In this document: in pieces, positions 25,675 to 35,965 of the stretch
Layout of the letters: the number at the start of each line of letters is the position of its first letter
Position numbering within the stretch: position 1 is the first letter of the stretch
Source of the DNA: Streptomyces sp. PR69
GTDB lineage: Bacteria > Actinomycetota > Actinomycetes > Streptomycetales > Streptomycetaceae
Length of the DNA stretch: 64,000 bases
Assembly (NCBI RefSeq): GCF_026420845.1
Contig: NZ_JAOWCB010000001.1
Span: 310,001-374,000, forward strand
Reading direction: 5' to 3'
Position numbers and translations under genes: made by a program
Notes under the pieces: generated by a model
What the model was told of the DNA's origin: nothing
What the model saw: the letters and a program-made list of their open reading frames with translations, nothing else
Database searches by the model: none

Positions 25675-26133
25675 CTACGGCCGGGCGGCGGGGCTCGCTT
25701 CTCCGTTCCTGACCGCTTTGTTCATGGCAGGCGCCGTTCTGACCGGCCGTGTGTGGATCTTGGCCATGCAGGCCGGGATGGCGGCGCTCTCGCCATGGTC
25801 CCGTGCCCGGTAGGCGCTCGGGGTCTCGCCGACGAGCTGGGTGAAGCGCGAGCTGAACGACCCCAGTGATGTACAGCCGACGGCGAAGCAGACCTCGGTC
25901 ACCGTGAGGTCGCCGCGCCGGAGCAGCGCTTTGGCCCGTTCGATGCGGCGGGTCATCAGATAGCTGTACGGGGTCTCGCCGAAGGCGGCGCGGAAGCTGC
26001 GGGAGAAATGGCCGGGCGACATCAGGGCCTCATGGGCCAGCGCCGGGACGTCGAGCGGCTCGGCGTAGTCGCGGTCCATACGGTCGCGGGCCCGCCGCAG
26101 CCGGACGAGGTCGTCGAGATCCTGCCGTCTCAC
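25675..26133 (-). CDS. AraC-family regulator, DNA-binding domain only
   Basis: This protein of about 152 residues is made almost entirely of the AraC double helix-turn-helix: LDVPALAHEALMSPGHFSRS, then TVTEVCFAVGCTSLGSFSSR. There is no N-terminal ligand-binding domain, as in SoxS/MarA-like short members. GTG at 26133 is preferred (GGGAA about nine bases upstream); an ATG at 26181 would add 16 residues. It heads a two-gene operon with the VOC protein. Confidence 0.85.
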   Translation of the reverse strand: MRRQDLDDLVRLRRARDRMDRDYAEPLDVPALAHEALMSPGHFSRSFRAAFGETPYSYLMTRRIERAKALLRRGDLTVTEVCFAVGCTSLGSFSSRFTQLVGETPSAYRARDHGESAAIPACMAKIHTRPVRTAPAMNKAVRNGEASPAARP

Positions 26134-26384
26134 CCGATCAGTTTCCCACAGCACCCGGGGCCGGGGACGTCGAACGCACAACAGACCGATCCAGACCGAT
26201 CAGGAATTGAGAAGCGCCGGTCACCGGGTCATGCCTAGCCTGGCCGCGAGCCGATGCCCGACGGCCGGACGTACGCTCGAATCCAGTTGGATCGAATCAG
26301 GCGATGAGTCAGGCGACATCGAGTCAGGCGACGCAGACGCACCACCGCGAGGGCGGGCCGCGTACCACAACAGATGGAGACAGG

Positions 26385-28778
<2,394 letters not shown>

Positions 28779-28790
28779 CCGAGGCGTCGA

Positions 28791-28838
28791 CGGCCCCTCC
28801 GCGCGATCGCGTCCTGTTCGGTGAGCGCGGAGGGGCCG
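28791..28838. terminator. 14-bp hairpin between the uvrA-like and cobalamin genes
   Basis: Perfect arms 28791-28804 and 28825-28838 with a 20-base loop, between convergent genes. Confidence 0.75.
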
Positions 28839-28857
28839 CTCGGCCGCCGTGCGCCGT

Positions 28858-30609
28858 TCAGCAGCCCGCCATCGTCAGAGCTTGGTCGAGCGCCTGCAGA
28901 AAGCGGTTGGTCGTCGCCCGGTCCCGTACCGCCAGCCGCAGCCAGTCGGGCCCGAGCCCCGGGAAGGTGTCGCCGCGACGGGCCGCGAAGCCAAGGGCCC
29001 GCAGCTTCTCGCGCACCTCGGCGCCGTGCCGTACGCGGACGAGGACGAACGGCCCCTCGGCCGCCTGAACCGTCCGCACCTCCTCGAACTCCGCGAGGCC
29101 CGCCAGCAGATGCGCACGGTCGGCCGCGATCTGGTGAGCCGCCCGGGCGGCCTCCGCGAGGGCGTACGGCTCCATGCACGCCTCCGCTGCCGTCAGCGCG
29201 GGGGTCGAGACCGGCCACAGCGGCTGGGCCGCCGCCAGTTGCGCGATCGTGCCCGGCTCCGCCAGCACATAGCCGATCCGCAGCCCCGCCAGGCCCCAGG
29301 TCTTGGTGAGGCTGCGCAGCACCACGAGCCCCGGCACATCGAGCCGTCCAGCAAGCGCGGCCCGCTCGCCCGGGACCGCGTCCATGAACGCCTCGTCCAC
29401 CACCAGCACGCGGCCGGGGCGGGCCAGCCGCACGAGGTGCTCGGCGGGGTGCAGCACGGACGTCGGGTTCGTCGGATTGCCGATCACCACCAGGTCCGCC
29501 GAGTCCGGCACCGCGGCCGGATCGAGCCGGAACCCGTCCTCCTCGCGCAGCAGCACCCGTTCCACCTTGTGCCCGGCGTCCTTCAGGGCCGCCTCCGGCT
29601 CGGTGAACTGCGGGTGCACGACAACCGGGTGGTGCGCCGTCAGCGCACGGGCCAGCAGGACGAACGCCTCCGCCGCGCCCGCCGTCAGCAGCACCCGCTC
29701 CGCCGGAACCCCGTGCCGCGCCGCGATCGCGGCACGCGCCCGCCGTCCGTCCGGATAGGCGGCAAGCGAACCGAGCGAGCCCGCGACGCGATCGCGCAGC
29801 CAACGCGGGGGAGTGCCCGTGCGCACATTGACCGCGAGGTCCGTCAGCCCGACGCCGTCGTCCCGCAGCTCCGCGTCGCCGTGATGCCGCAGATCGCAGA
29901 CTTCGGCGTCGGCACCCAGCTGAAGCGGCTCGGGCCGGTACGACGACGATCTGACCTGTGAGGCCTGTGGGGGAGGGGAGGCCATGCCGTCTCCTTGAGG
30001 TGGGGGTGGAGGGCAGGGAGCGGGTGGGGGTGTGCCCGGCTGCCCTGACTGAAGAGGCTCCTGAGACAGTGGTGCGATGGTCCGGGGCGGCGTCGGCTCG
30101 GGGTCTCGCGTCGCCGGGGCGCCGACCGCCGTGTCCGTCATCTTCTCCCTGTGCGCACCGTCCACTCCGGGCCGCGCGGCCAGCTGGCTGGAATCCGCCG
30201 CCCGCGCACCCTCCGGACGCCGGCGTGCAACGGCGCATGTCACCTGTGGCCGACCGCCGTTTCGGGGCCGTGACCTGCGCTTGGGCACAATGAGCTCGCC
30301 GCCGCCCGCGAGCGCCGCCGCCTCCGCGACCGACCCGGCGCCCACGGAGGCGAGTGCCGCGGCTGACGGATTCGGCACCCTGACGCGGGCCAGCGCCGCC
30401 GCCGGGTAGGTCACCAGCGGCACACCGAGCCGCTGGGCCGCCCGTACGATCCCGTCCTCCTCCGCCTTCGCGTCGATCGTCGCGAGGGCCGTCACGTCCG
30501 CCGCCGACAGCCCCGCGGAGGCCAGCGCCTCGGCGATCGCGTCATGGACCTCCTCGGCAGGAGCGCCCCTGGACGCGCCGACGCCGACAGTCAGCGATGT
30601 GCGGTCCAT
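28858..30609 (-). CDS. Fused CbiG-C/CobE domain + CobC-like PLP aminotransferase
   Basis: One uninterrupted 583-residue frame joins two cobalamin proteins. Residues 1-135 are a CobE/CbiG C-terminal domain (LTVGVGASRGAPAEEV, DVTALATIDAKAEEDGIV, AAALASVGAGSVAEAAALA). A Pro/Gln-rich linker of about 80 residues follows. Residues about 215-583 are a class I/II aminotransferase of the CobC / Rv2231c type (VVIGNPTNPTSVL, VVDEAFMDAVPGE, Schiff-base lysine in VLRSLTKTWGLAGLRIGYV). CobE/CbiG acts on the precorrin C-20/lactone chemistry; CobC-like enzymes supply aminopropanol phosphate for the lower-loop attachment. Internal ATGs (for example before ASPPPQASQV) could allow a separate aminotransferase. 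It starts at ATG 30609. Confidence 0.85.
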   Translation of the reverse strand: MDRTSLTVGVGASRGAPAEEVHDAIAEALASAGLSAADVTALATIDAKAEEDGIVRAAQRLGVPLVTYPAAALARVRVPNPSAAALASVGAGSVAEAAALAGGGELIVPKRRSRPRNGGRPQVTCAVARRRPEGARAADSSQLAARPGVDGAHREKMTDTAVGAPATRDPEPTPPRTIAPLSQEPLQSGQPGTPPPAPCPPPPPQGDGMASPPPQASQVRSSSYRPEPLQLGADAEVCDLRHHGDAELRDDGVGLTDLAVNVRTGTPPRWLRDRVAGSLGSLAAYPDGRRARAAIAARHGVPAERVLLTAGAAEAFVLLARALTAHHPVVVHPQFTEPEAALKDAGHKVERVLLREEDGFRLDPAAVPDSADLVVIGNPTNPTSVLHPAEHLVRLARPGRVLVVDEAFMDAVPGERAALAGRLDVPGLVVLRSLTKTWGLAGLRIGYVLAEPGTIAQLAAAQPLWPVSTPALTAAEACMEPYALAEAARAAHQIAADRAHLLAGLAEFEEVRTVQAAEGPFVLVRVRHGAEVREKLRALGFAARRGDTFPGLGPDWLRLAVRDRATTNRFLQALDQALTMAGC

Positions 30610-30640
30610 GCGTCGGCTCCTCTCGTACGGCGGTCAGGAT

Positions 30641-30686
30641 TGCGGGACAGGGATGCGGGACAGGGATGCGGGACAGAGTTGCGGGG
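30641..30686. repeat. 13-bp tandem repeat, about 3.5 copies
   Basis: The unit TGCGGGACAGGGA starts at 30641, 30654 and 30667, with a partial fourth copy, in the gap between the divergent fused cobalamin gene and the ZIP gene. Confidence 0.8.
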
Positions 30687-30723
30687 CTGGGGCGGGGGTG
30701 GGCACAGGGCAATCGGGTGAAAC

Positions 30724-30772
30724 ACGGGCGTCGGCGACCCTGACGCGCTCCGCAGGGTCTCAACAGGCCCGT
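30724..30772 (+). promoter_or_regulatory. Nested stem-loops before the ZIP transporter gene
   Basis: ACGGGC (30724-30729) can pair with GCCCGT (30767-30772), enclosing a 7-bp hairpin GACCCTG/CAGGGTC (30736-30742, 30753-30759). It lies 20 bases before the ATG. It has none of the conserved B12-riboswitch boxes. It could be an operator region if the TAGCAA at 30781 is the -10 box of a leaderless transcript. Confidence 0.4.
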
Positions 30773-30792
30773 CGATCGGCTAGCAAAGCCCC

Positions 30793-31515
30793 ATGGCGGT
30801 GTTCGTCGCGCTCGGCGCGTTTGCAATGACGCTGTTCGGCGGCTGGACGGCGCAGCGCGTCACCGACCGCAGGCATCTGGTGCTCGGCCTCGCGGGCGGA
30901 CTGATGCTCGGCGTGGTCGGCCTCGATCTGCTGCCGGAGGCGCTGCGGGCGGCGGGCGGCGGAGTCTTCGGAGTCCCGCAGGGCCTGCTGCTCTTCGTCG
31001 GCGGCTTCCTCGCCGCGCACACCGTCGAACGGCTCCTCGCCGTACGCGCGCACGGCGGCCGGCCGGACCAGGGGCGCGTACCCCAAGTGGGACTGGCCGC
31101 CGCGGCGGCGATGGTCGGCCACAGCCTGATGGACGGCATCGCGATCGGCGCGGCCTTCCAGGTCAGCGGCGGCATGGGCGCGACGGTGGCCCTGGCCGTC
31201 ATCACCCATGACTTCGCCGACGGCTTCAACACCTACACGCTGGCCAGCCTGTACGGGAACAGCCGTGCGAAGTCCCTCACGCTGCTGGTGGCCGCGGCGC
31301 TCGCGCCGGTGGCAGGCGCGACGTCCACCCTGCTGTTCACCCTCCCCGAGGAACTGCTCGGCAGCTATCTCGGGTTCTTCGGGGGCGTCCTGCTCTATCT
31401 CGCCGCCGCCGAGATCCTCCCCGAGGCGCACCACGACCACCCCGGTCGCTCGACGCTGCTGTGCACGGCGGGCGGCGTGGGCTTCATCTGGCTGGTGGTG
31501 GGCCTCGCCGAGTGA
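30793..31515 (+). CDS. ZIP-family metal transporter
   Basis: This 240-residue membrane protein has about eight predicted helices. The two metal-coordinating helices are clear: VGHSLMDGIAIGAAFQ (TM4 type) and VITHDFADGFNTYTLAS (TM5 type). ZIP proteins move Zn2+, Fe2+ or related divalent ions into the cytoplasm. It is the only plus-strand gene between minus-strand cobalamin genes and ends 17 bp from the cobB stop. A role in cobalt supply is possible from context, but ZIP selectivity cannot be read from these motifs. No ribosome-binding site is visible, so it may be leaderless. Confidence 0.88.
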   Translation: MAVFVALGAFAMTLFGGWTAQRVTDRRHLVLGLAGGLMLGVVGLDLLPEALRAAGGGVFGVPQGLLLFVGGFLAAHTVERLLAVRAHGGRPDQGRVPQVGLAAAAAMVGHSLMDGIAIGAAFQVSGGMGATVALAVITHDFADGFNTYTLASLYGNSRAKSLTLLVAAALAPVAGATSTLLFTLPEELLGSYLGFFGGVLLYLAAAEILPEAHHDHPGRSTLLCTAGGVGFIWLVVGLAE

Positions 31516-31532
31516 GGCGGAAAAGCCGGGGC

Positions 31533-32927
31533 TCATGGTCCGCACCGCTCGACGAATCTGCGCACCAGCCCCGGCGCCTGCGCCCAGTGCGTATGCACAT
31601 AGCTCGCGTGCACACCCCGCTGTACGTAGCCCTCCACACGCCGCTCCGGCCGGTGCAGCCCCCACGCGGGCGTCGGCCCCGCGCCCGGTTCGAGCACCGT
31701 GCGGTGGAACTCGTGTCCGCGCAGCCGCGTCCCGGCCGCCGCCAGCACGCTGTCGCTCACCGCGACCGCCTCCCGGTAGCCGAGCGTGAGCCGCTGGGAC
31801 ATGCGCGCCTCGGCGTCCAGGACCCCGCACATCGGCCTGCCGTCCAGCTCCCGCGACAGATACAGCAGCCCGGCGCACTCGGCGGCCACCGGCGCGCCGG
31901 AGGCGGCCAGATCGGCGACCGCCTTGCGCAGCGGCTCATTGGCGGACAGCTCGGGGCCGTACATCTCAGGGAAGCCGCCGCCGATGACCAGTCCTGCCGT
32001 TCCCTCCGGCAGCTGCTCGTCCCGCAGCGGGTCGAAGGGGACCACGTCCGCGCCCGCGGCGGTGAGCAGTTCGGAGTGTTCGGCGTACGAGAACGTGAAC
32101 GCCGCCCCTCCCGCCACCGCGACCACCGGCCGCGACGCCCGTACGCCCTGCGGCCGCGACGCCCCCTCCGGCCGCGTCCGCAGGCCCTCCGGCGGTGCGA
32201 CCGCCGCCACCGGGTCCCACGCGGCCGCGGACAAGGACGGCGCGCTGCGTGCCAGAGCCAGCAGCGCCGGGAGGTCGCAGCCGGCCCGCACCTGCTCGGC
32301 CATCGCCCGTACCGCGTCGACCGCTTCCACCTGCCGCTCGGCAGCGGGCACCAGCCCCAGATGGCGGGAGGGCGTGTTGACCTGCGGCGCCCTGCGCAGC
32401 ACCCCGAGCACCGGCGTGCCCGCCTCGTCCAGCGCGTCCCGCAGCAGCGCCTCGTGCCGGTCCGAGGCGACCCTGTTGAGGATCACCCCGCCCATCCGCA
32501 CCCCGGGGTCCCACGAGGCGAAGCCGTGCGCCAGCGCCGCCACGGACCGCGACTGCGAGGAGGCGTCCACCACCAGTACGACGGGTGCGCCGAGCAGCTT
32601 CGCCACCTGCGCGGTGGACGCCAGCTCGCCCGCGCCCGCGGCGCCGTCGTACAGCCCCATCACGCCCTCGACCAGCGCCAGGTCGCAGCCGGCCGCGCCG
32701 TGCGCGAACAGCGGGGCGATCAGCTCCGTGCCGCACATGTACGCGTCCAGATTGCGGCCCGGGCGGCCGGCAGCGAGCGCGTGATAGCCGGGGTCGATGT
32801 AGTCCGGGCCCACCTTGTGGCCCGACACGGCGAGCCCCGAGGCGGCGAACGCGGCCATCAGGCCCGTCGCGACGGTGGTCTTGCCGCTGCCGGACGACGG
32901 CGCGGCGAGGACGAGCCGGGCGGTCAC
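31533..32927 (-). CDS. cobB: Cobyrinate a,c-diamide synthase
   Basis: This 464-residue glutamine-dependent ligase amidates the a and c side chains of (hydrogeno)byrinic acid. The N-terminal dethiobiotin-synthase-like ATPase has the P-loop APSSGSGKTT and the substrate region HKVGPDYIDPGYH; the C-terminal type 1 glutamine amidotransferase has its nucleophile Cys in AAECAGLLYL and the His in GHEFHRT. The GTG at 32927 (ATG-less start VTARLVLAAP) has GGAAGGG about 10 bases upstream. It is the last gene of the riboswitch-led operon. Confidence 0.95.
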   Translation of the reverse strand: MTARLVLAAPSSGSGKTTVATGLMAAFAASGLAVSGHKVGPDYIDPGYHALAAGRPGRNLDAYMCGTELIAPLFAHGAAGCDLALVEGVMGLYDGAAGAGELASTAQVAKLLGAPVVLVVDASSQSRSVAALAHGFASWDPGVRMGGVILNRVASDRHEALLRDALDEAGTPVLGVLRRAPQVNTPSRHLGLVPAAERQVEAVDAVRAMAEQVRAGCDLPALLALARSAPSLSAAAWDPVAAVAPPEGLRTRPEGASRPQGVRASRPVVAVAGGAAFTFSYAEHSELLTAAGADVVPFDPLRDEQLPEGTAGLVIGGGFPEMYGPELSANEPLRKAVADLAASGAPVAAECAGLLYLSRELDGRPMCGVLDAEARMSQRLTLGYREAVAVSDSVLAAAGTRLRGHEFHRTVLEPGAGPTPAWGLHRPERRVEGYVQRGVHASYVHTHWAQAPGLVRRFVERCGP

Positions 32928-33027
32928 CGGGCCGCTGCCCTTCCGCCCGCCGCGTCTGCCGCGTCCGCCGTGCACGGCAGGCCCGTCATGCCTGCCGTGC
33001 TTGTCATGCTTGCCGTGTCTGCCGTGC

Positions 33028-33627
33028 TTACCATTCGATGCCCCGCTGGCCCTTCTGGCCCGCGTCCATCGGGTGCTTGACCTTCGTCATGTCGGTGACC
33101 AGATCGGCGAAGTCCAGCAGCTTCTGCGGGGCGTTGCGGCCTGTGATCACCACATGCTGGTTCCCGGGGCGGTCGCGCAGCACCTCGACCACCTCGTCCA
33201 CGTCCACCCAGCCCCAGTGCAGCGGGTAGGCGAACTCATCGAGCACATACAGCCGGTGCGTCTCGGCCGCCAGCTCGCGCCTGACCTGCTGCCAGCCCTC
33301 GCGCGCCGCCTCCTCGTTGCTGAGCTGCGCATCGCGCTGCACCCACGACCAGCCCTCGCCCATCTTGTGCCAGGCGACGGCGCCGCCCTGGCCGCTCGCG
33401 CCCAGCACCTTGAGCGCGTTCTCCTCGCCGACCTTCCACTTGGCGGACTTCACGAACTGGTACACCCCGATCGGCCAGCCCTGGTTCCAGGCGCGCAGCG
33501 CGAGCCCGAACGCGGCCGTCGACTTGCCCTTGCCGATGCCCGTGTGGACCAAGACGAGGGGCCGGTTACGGCGCTGACGTGTGGTGAGACCGTCGTCGGG
33601 CACGACGGACGGCTGTCCCTGCGGCAT
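33028..33627 (-). CDS. cobO: Cob(I)yrinic acid a,c-diamide adenosyltransferase
   Basis: This 199-residue ATP:corrinoid adenosyltransferase of the CobO/BtuR (CobA) family has P-loop HTGIGKGKSTAAFGLALRA, followed by GVYQFVKSAKW and LDEFAYPLHWGW. It adds the adenosyl ligand to the corrin cobalt. Its ATG shares one base with the stop of the chelatase gene (TAATG), indicating coupling. A 100-bp gap with short TGCCGTG repeats separates it from cobB. Confidence 0.95.
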   Translation of the reverse strand: MPQGQPSVVPDDGLTTRQRRNRPLVLVHTGIGKGKSTAAFGLALRAWNQGWPIGVYQFVKSAKWKVGEENALKVLGASGQGGAVAWHKMGEGWSWVQRDAQLSNEEAAREGWQQVRRELAAETHRLYVLDEFAYPLHWGWVDVDEVVEVLRDRPGNQHVVITGRNAPQKLLDFADLVTDMTKVKHPMDAGQKGQRGIEW

Positions 33628-35774
33628 TACGCGACCCTCCCGGCCGTGTCGGCTTCCTTTTTCAGATCCTCGCGGGCGTCCTTGACGAGCCCGGCGATCG
33701 CCTCGGCGCGCAGCTCGTCGAGCGCGACGGCCCTGCCGCCGAGATCCGCGGCCAGCCGCGCGGCGAGGCCGAGCCGCACCGGCCCCGCCTCGCAGTCCAC
33801 GACGACCGAGGCGACGCCGTCCGCGGCGTGCAGGCCCGCGGCACGGCGCACCAGCGCCATCGCGTCCGCCCCCGAGCCCCCGCCGGCCCGGCCGCCGGAG
33901 GTCGCACGCCCATCGGTCACCACCACGAGCAGCGGGCGGCGCGCCGGATCGCGCAGCCGCTCCACACGCAGCACCTCGTGTGCCTTGAGCAGCCCGGCCG
34001 CCAGCGGAGTGCGCCCGCCCGTCGGCAGCGACTCCAGCCGGGACGCGGCGGTGTCCACCGACGACGTAGGCGGCAGCACCAGCTCCGCCTCCGTCCCGCG
34101 GAAGGTGATCAGCCCCACCTTGTCCCGCCGCTGGTAGGCGTCCAGCAGCAGCGACAGCACCGCGCCCTTCACCGCGCTCATCCGCTGCCTGGCCGCCATC
34201 GACCCGGAGGCGTCCACGGCGAACAGCACCAGATTCCCCTCGCGGCCCTCACGGGTCGCCTGCCGCAGATCGTGCCGGCGCACCACCAGACCGCGGCCGC
34301 TGCGTCCGCGCGCCCGCTGGTGCGGGGCCGCGGCCAGCAGCGTCGCCGGCAGATGCACCTTCGTCAGCGGCCCCTGAGGCTGCCGGGCACCGGTGGTGCG
34401 GCCCTGTTCGGTGCGCGCCCGCGACCGGCGCCCGGACGCGCCTTCGCCGAGCCCCGGCACGGTCAGCACCTTCGTACGAAACGGCTCACCGGCGCTCACC
34501 GCGCGCTGCTCGCCCGCGCCGACGCCCTCCTTGGGCCGGGGCTGGGCAGGCACCTCGGGTACCTCGGGATCTCCGGGCGCCTCAGACGTCGTGTGCCCCT
34601 CGGGCGCATCGGAGGTCTCCGGGGCCGCCGGAGGAGGGCCGTCCTGTGGCGGCTGCCCACCGCCTCCGCCGGGCCCGCCGGGACCGTCGTCCGGCCCCGG
34701 ATCGCCGCCCTCGCCTTCCTCGTGCTCCCGCCCCCGGGGCTGCTCCCCCGGCTGCTCCTGCGGGGCGAACTCCTCCAGCGTCTCGTCGAGTTTGTCCTCG
34801 TCCAGACCGGGCGCGTCGAACGGGTTCCGCCGCCTGCGGTGCGGCAGCGCCAGCAGCGCCGCCTGCCGCACATCGTCCGTCGTGACCTCGGCCCGCCCGG
34901 CCCAGGCGGCCAGCGCCGTCGCCGTACGCGCCATCACGATGTCGGCCCGCATGCCGTCCACCTCGAACGCCGCACACGTCGCCGCGATCTGCCGCAGCGC
35001 CCCGTCGCCCAGCACCACGGACGGCAGCAGCGCCCGCGCGGCCGCGATCCGCTCGCGCAGCGCCTGCTCCTCGTCCGCCCAGCGCGCCGCGAAGGCCGCG
35101 GGAGCGTCGTCGTACGCCAGCCGCCGCCGCACCACCTCCACCCGCTGCTCGGGGTCGCGTGAGGCGCTGACCTCGACGGTGAGCCCGAAACGGTCGAGCA
35201 GCTGCGGCCGCAGCTCGCCCTCCTCCGGGTTCATCGTGCCGACGAGCAGAAAGCGGGCCGCGTGCCGTACGGAGACGCCTTCGCGCTCCACGTACGACGC
35301 GCCCATCGCGGCCGCGTCCAGCAGCAGGTCGATCAGATGGTCGTGCAGCAGATTGACCTCGTCGACGTACAGAATCCCGCGGTGCGCGTCGGCGAGCAGT
35401 CCGGGCTCGAACGACTTCACGCCCTCCGCCAGCGCCCGCTCGATGTCGAGCGCCCCGACGAGCCGGTCCTCGGAAGCCCCGACGGGCAGTTCGACCAGCC
35501 GCGTCGGACGCGAGACGCTCGCCCCGGGCTCGTGTGGCCCGTCAGGGCACTCCAGGTCGGGTGATTGGGGCGCACAGGAGAAACGGCAGCCTGGGACGAC
35601 GTCTATGGCGGGCAACAGAGCTGTCAGGCCGCGCACGATCGTGCTCTTCGCGGTGCCCTTCTCCCCTCGGACGAGCACACCGCCGATGCCCGGTTGGACA
35701 GCGTTGAGCAGCAGACTCAGCCGCATGTCGTCCATGCCGACGACAGCCGTGAACGGGTAGGGAACCGAGGCCAT
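33627..35774 (-). CDS. Cobaltochelatase ATPase/VWA subunit (fused ChlI-ChlD type)
   Basis: This 715-residue fusion combines an AAA+ ATPase of the BchI/ChlI type (Walker A GEKGTAKST at 37-45, YVDEVNLLHDHLIDLLLDAA as Walker B region) with a C-terminal von Willebrand A domain (MIDAS DASGSMAA near residue 520). The two are joined by a long Pro/Gly/acidic linker. In actinobacteria such fusions supply ATP-driven remodelling for CobN, which inserts cobalt into the ring in the aerobic pathway. It sits between cobQ and cobO in the cobalamin operon. cobN, often its neighbour, is not in the window. A magnesium chelatase role is unlikely in this context. Confidence 0.88.
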   Translation of the reverse strand: MASVPYPFTAVVGMDDMRLSLLLNAVQPGIGGVLVRGEKGTAKSTIVRGLTALLPAIDVVPGCRFSCAPQSPDLECPDGPHEPGASVSRPTRLVELPVGASEDRLVGALDIERALAEGVKSFEPGLLADAHRGILYVDEVNLLHDHLIDLLLDAAAMGASYVEREGVSVRHAARFLLVGTMNPEEGELRPQLLDRFGLTVEVSASRDPEQRVEVVRRRLAYDDAPAAFAARWADEEQALRERIAAARALLPSVVLGDGALRQIAATCAAFEVDGMRADIVMARTATALAAWAGRAEVTTDDVRQAALLALPHRRRRNPFDAPGLDEDKLDETLEEFAPQEQPGEQPRGREHEEGEGGDPGPDDGPGGPGGGGGQPPQDGPPPAAPETSDAPEGHTTSEAPGDPEVPEVPAQPRPKEGVGAGEQRAVSAGEPFRTKVLTVPGLGEGASGRRSRARTEQGRTTGARQPQGPLTKVHLPATLLAAAPHQRARGRSGRGLVVRRHDLRQATREGREGNLVLFAVDASGSMAARQRMSAVKGAVLSLLLDAYQRRDKVGLITFRGTEAELVLPPTSSVDTAASRLESLPTGGRTPLAAGLLKAHEVLRVERLRDPARRPLLVVVTDGRATSGGRAGGGSGADAMALVRRAAGLHAADGVASVVVDCEAGPVRLGLAARLAADLGGRAVALDELRAEAIAGLVKDAREDLKKEADTAGRVA

Positions 35775-35848
35775 TAACGGATACCCCTTTCGAGGGAACT
35801 GCTGCGAGTGGGTACGTATACACGGTCGCGACGAGCCACGATGGTCCC

Positions 35849-35938
35849 GTGGTCCCCGCCTTCGCGCGGGTGGTCCCGGCACTGCGAAGTCGACTGCCGT
35901 ACGGGCTCTGTGGTCCCCGCGCACGCGGGGGTGGTCCT
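35849..35938 (+). CRISPR. Two-repeat, one-spacer CRISPR-like array (type I-E-like repeat)
   Basis: Two 29-bp units, 35849-35877 and 35910-35938, begin GTGGTCCCCGC and end GGGTGGTCC, with 24 of 29 positions identical. They flank a unique 32-bp segment (35878-35909). The 29/32 geometry (61-bp period), the GTCCCCGCG..CGCGGGG stem and the GGTGGTCC tail are those of type I-E repeats found in Streptomyces. The second unit is the better match; the first has four changes in its central and right part. No further unit is found one period away on either side and no cas gene is in the window, so this would be an orphan or relic. Confidence 0.6.
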
Positions 35939-35965
35939 GCCGGGGGCGCTCACGGCGCCCCCGGC
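35939..35965 (-). terminator. 11-bp hairpin spanning the cobQ stop codon
   Basis: Arms 35939-35949 and 35955-35965 with loop TCACG are perfectly complementary and abut the second CRISPR-like repeat. It may attenuate transcription between cobQ and the chelatase gene. Confidence 0.55.

Noticed and set aside
30724..30772. Cobalamin riboswitch before the ZIP gene
   Set aside because: Stem-loops and a GGTGAAA string are present, but the GCCACTG and AGCCAGGA boxes are missing; kept only as an unassigned structure.
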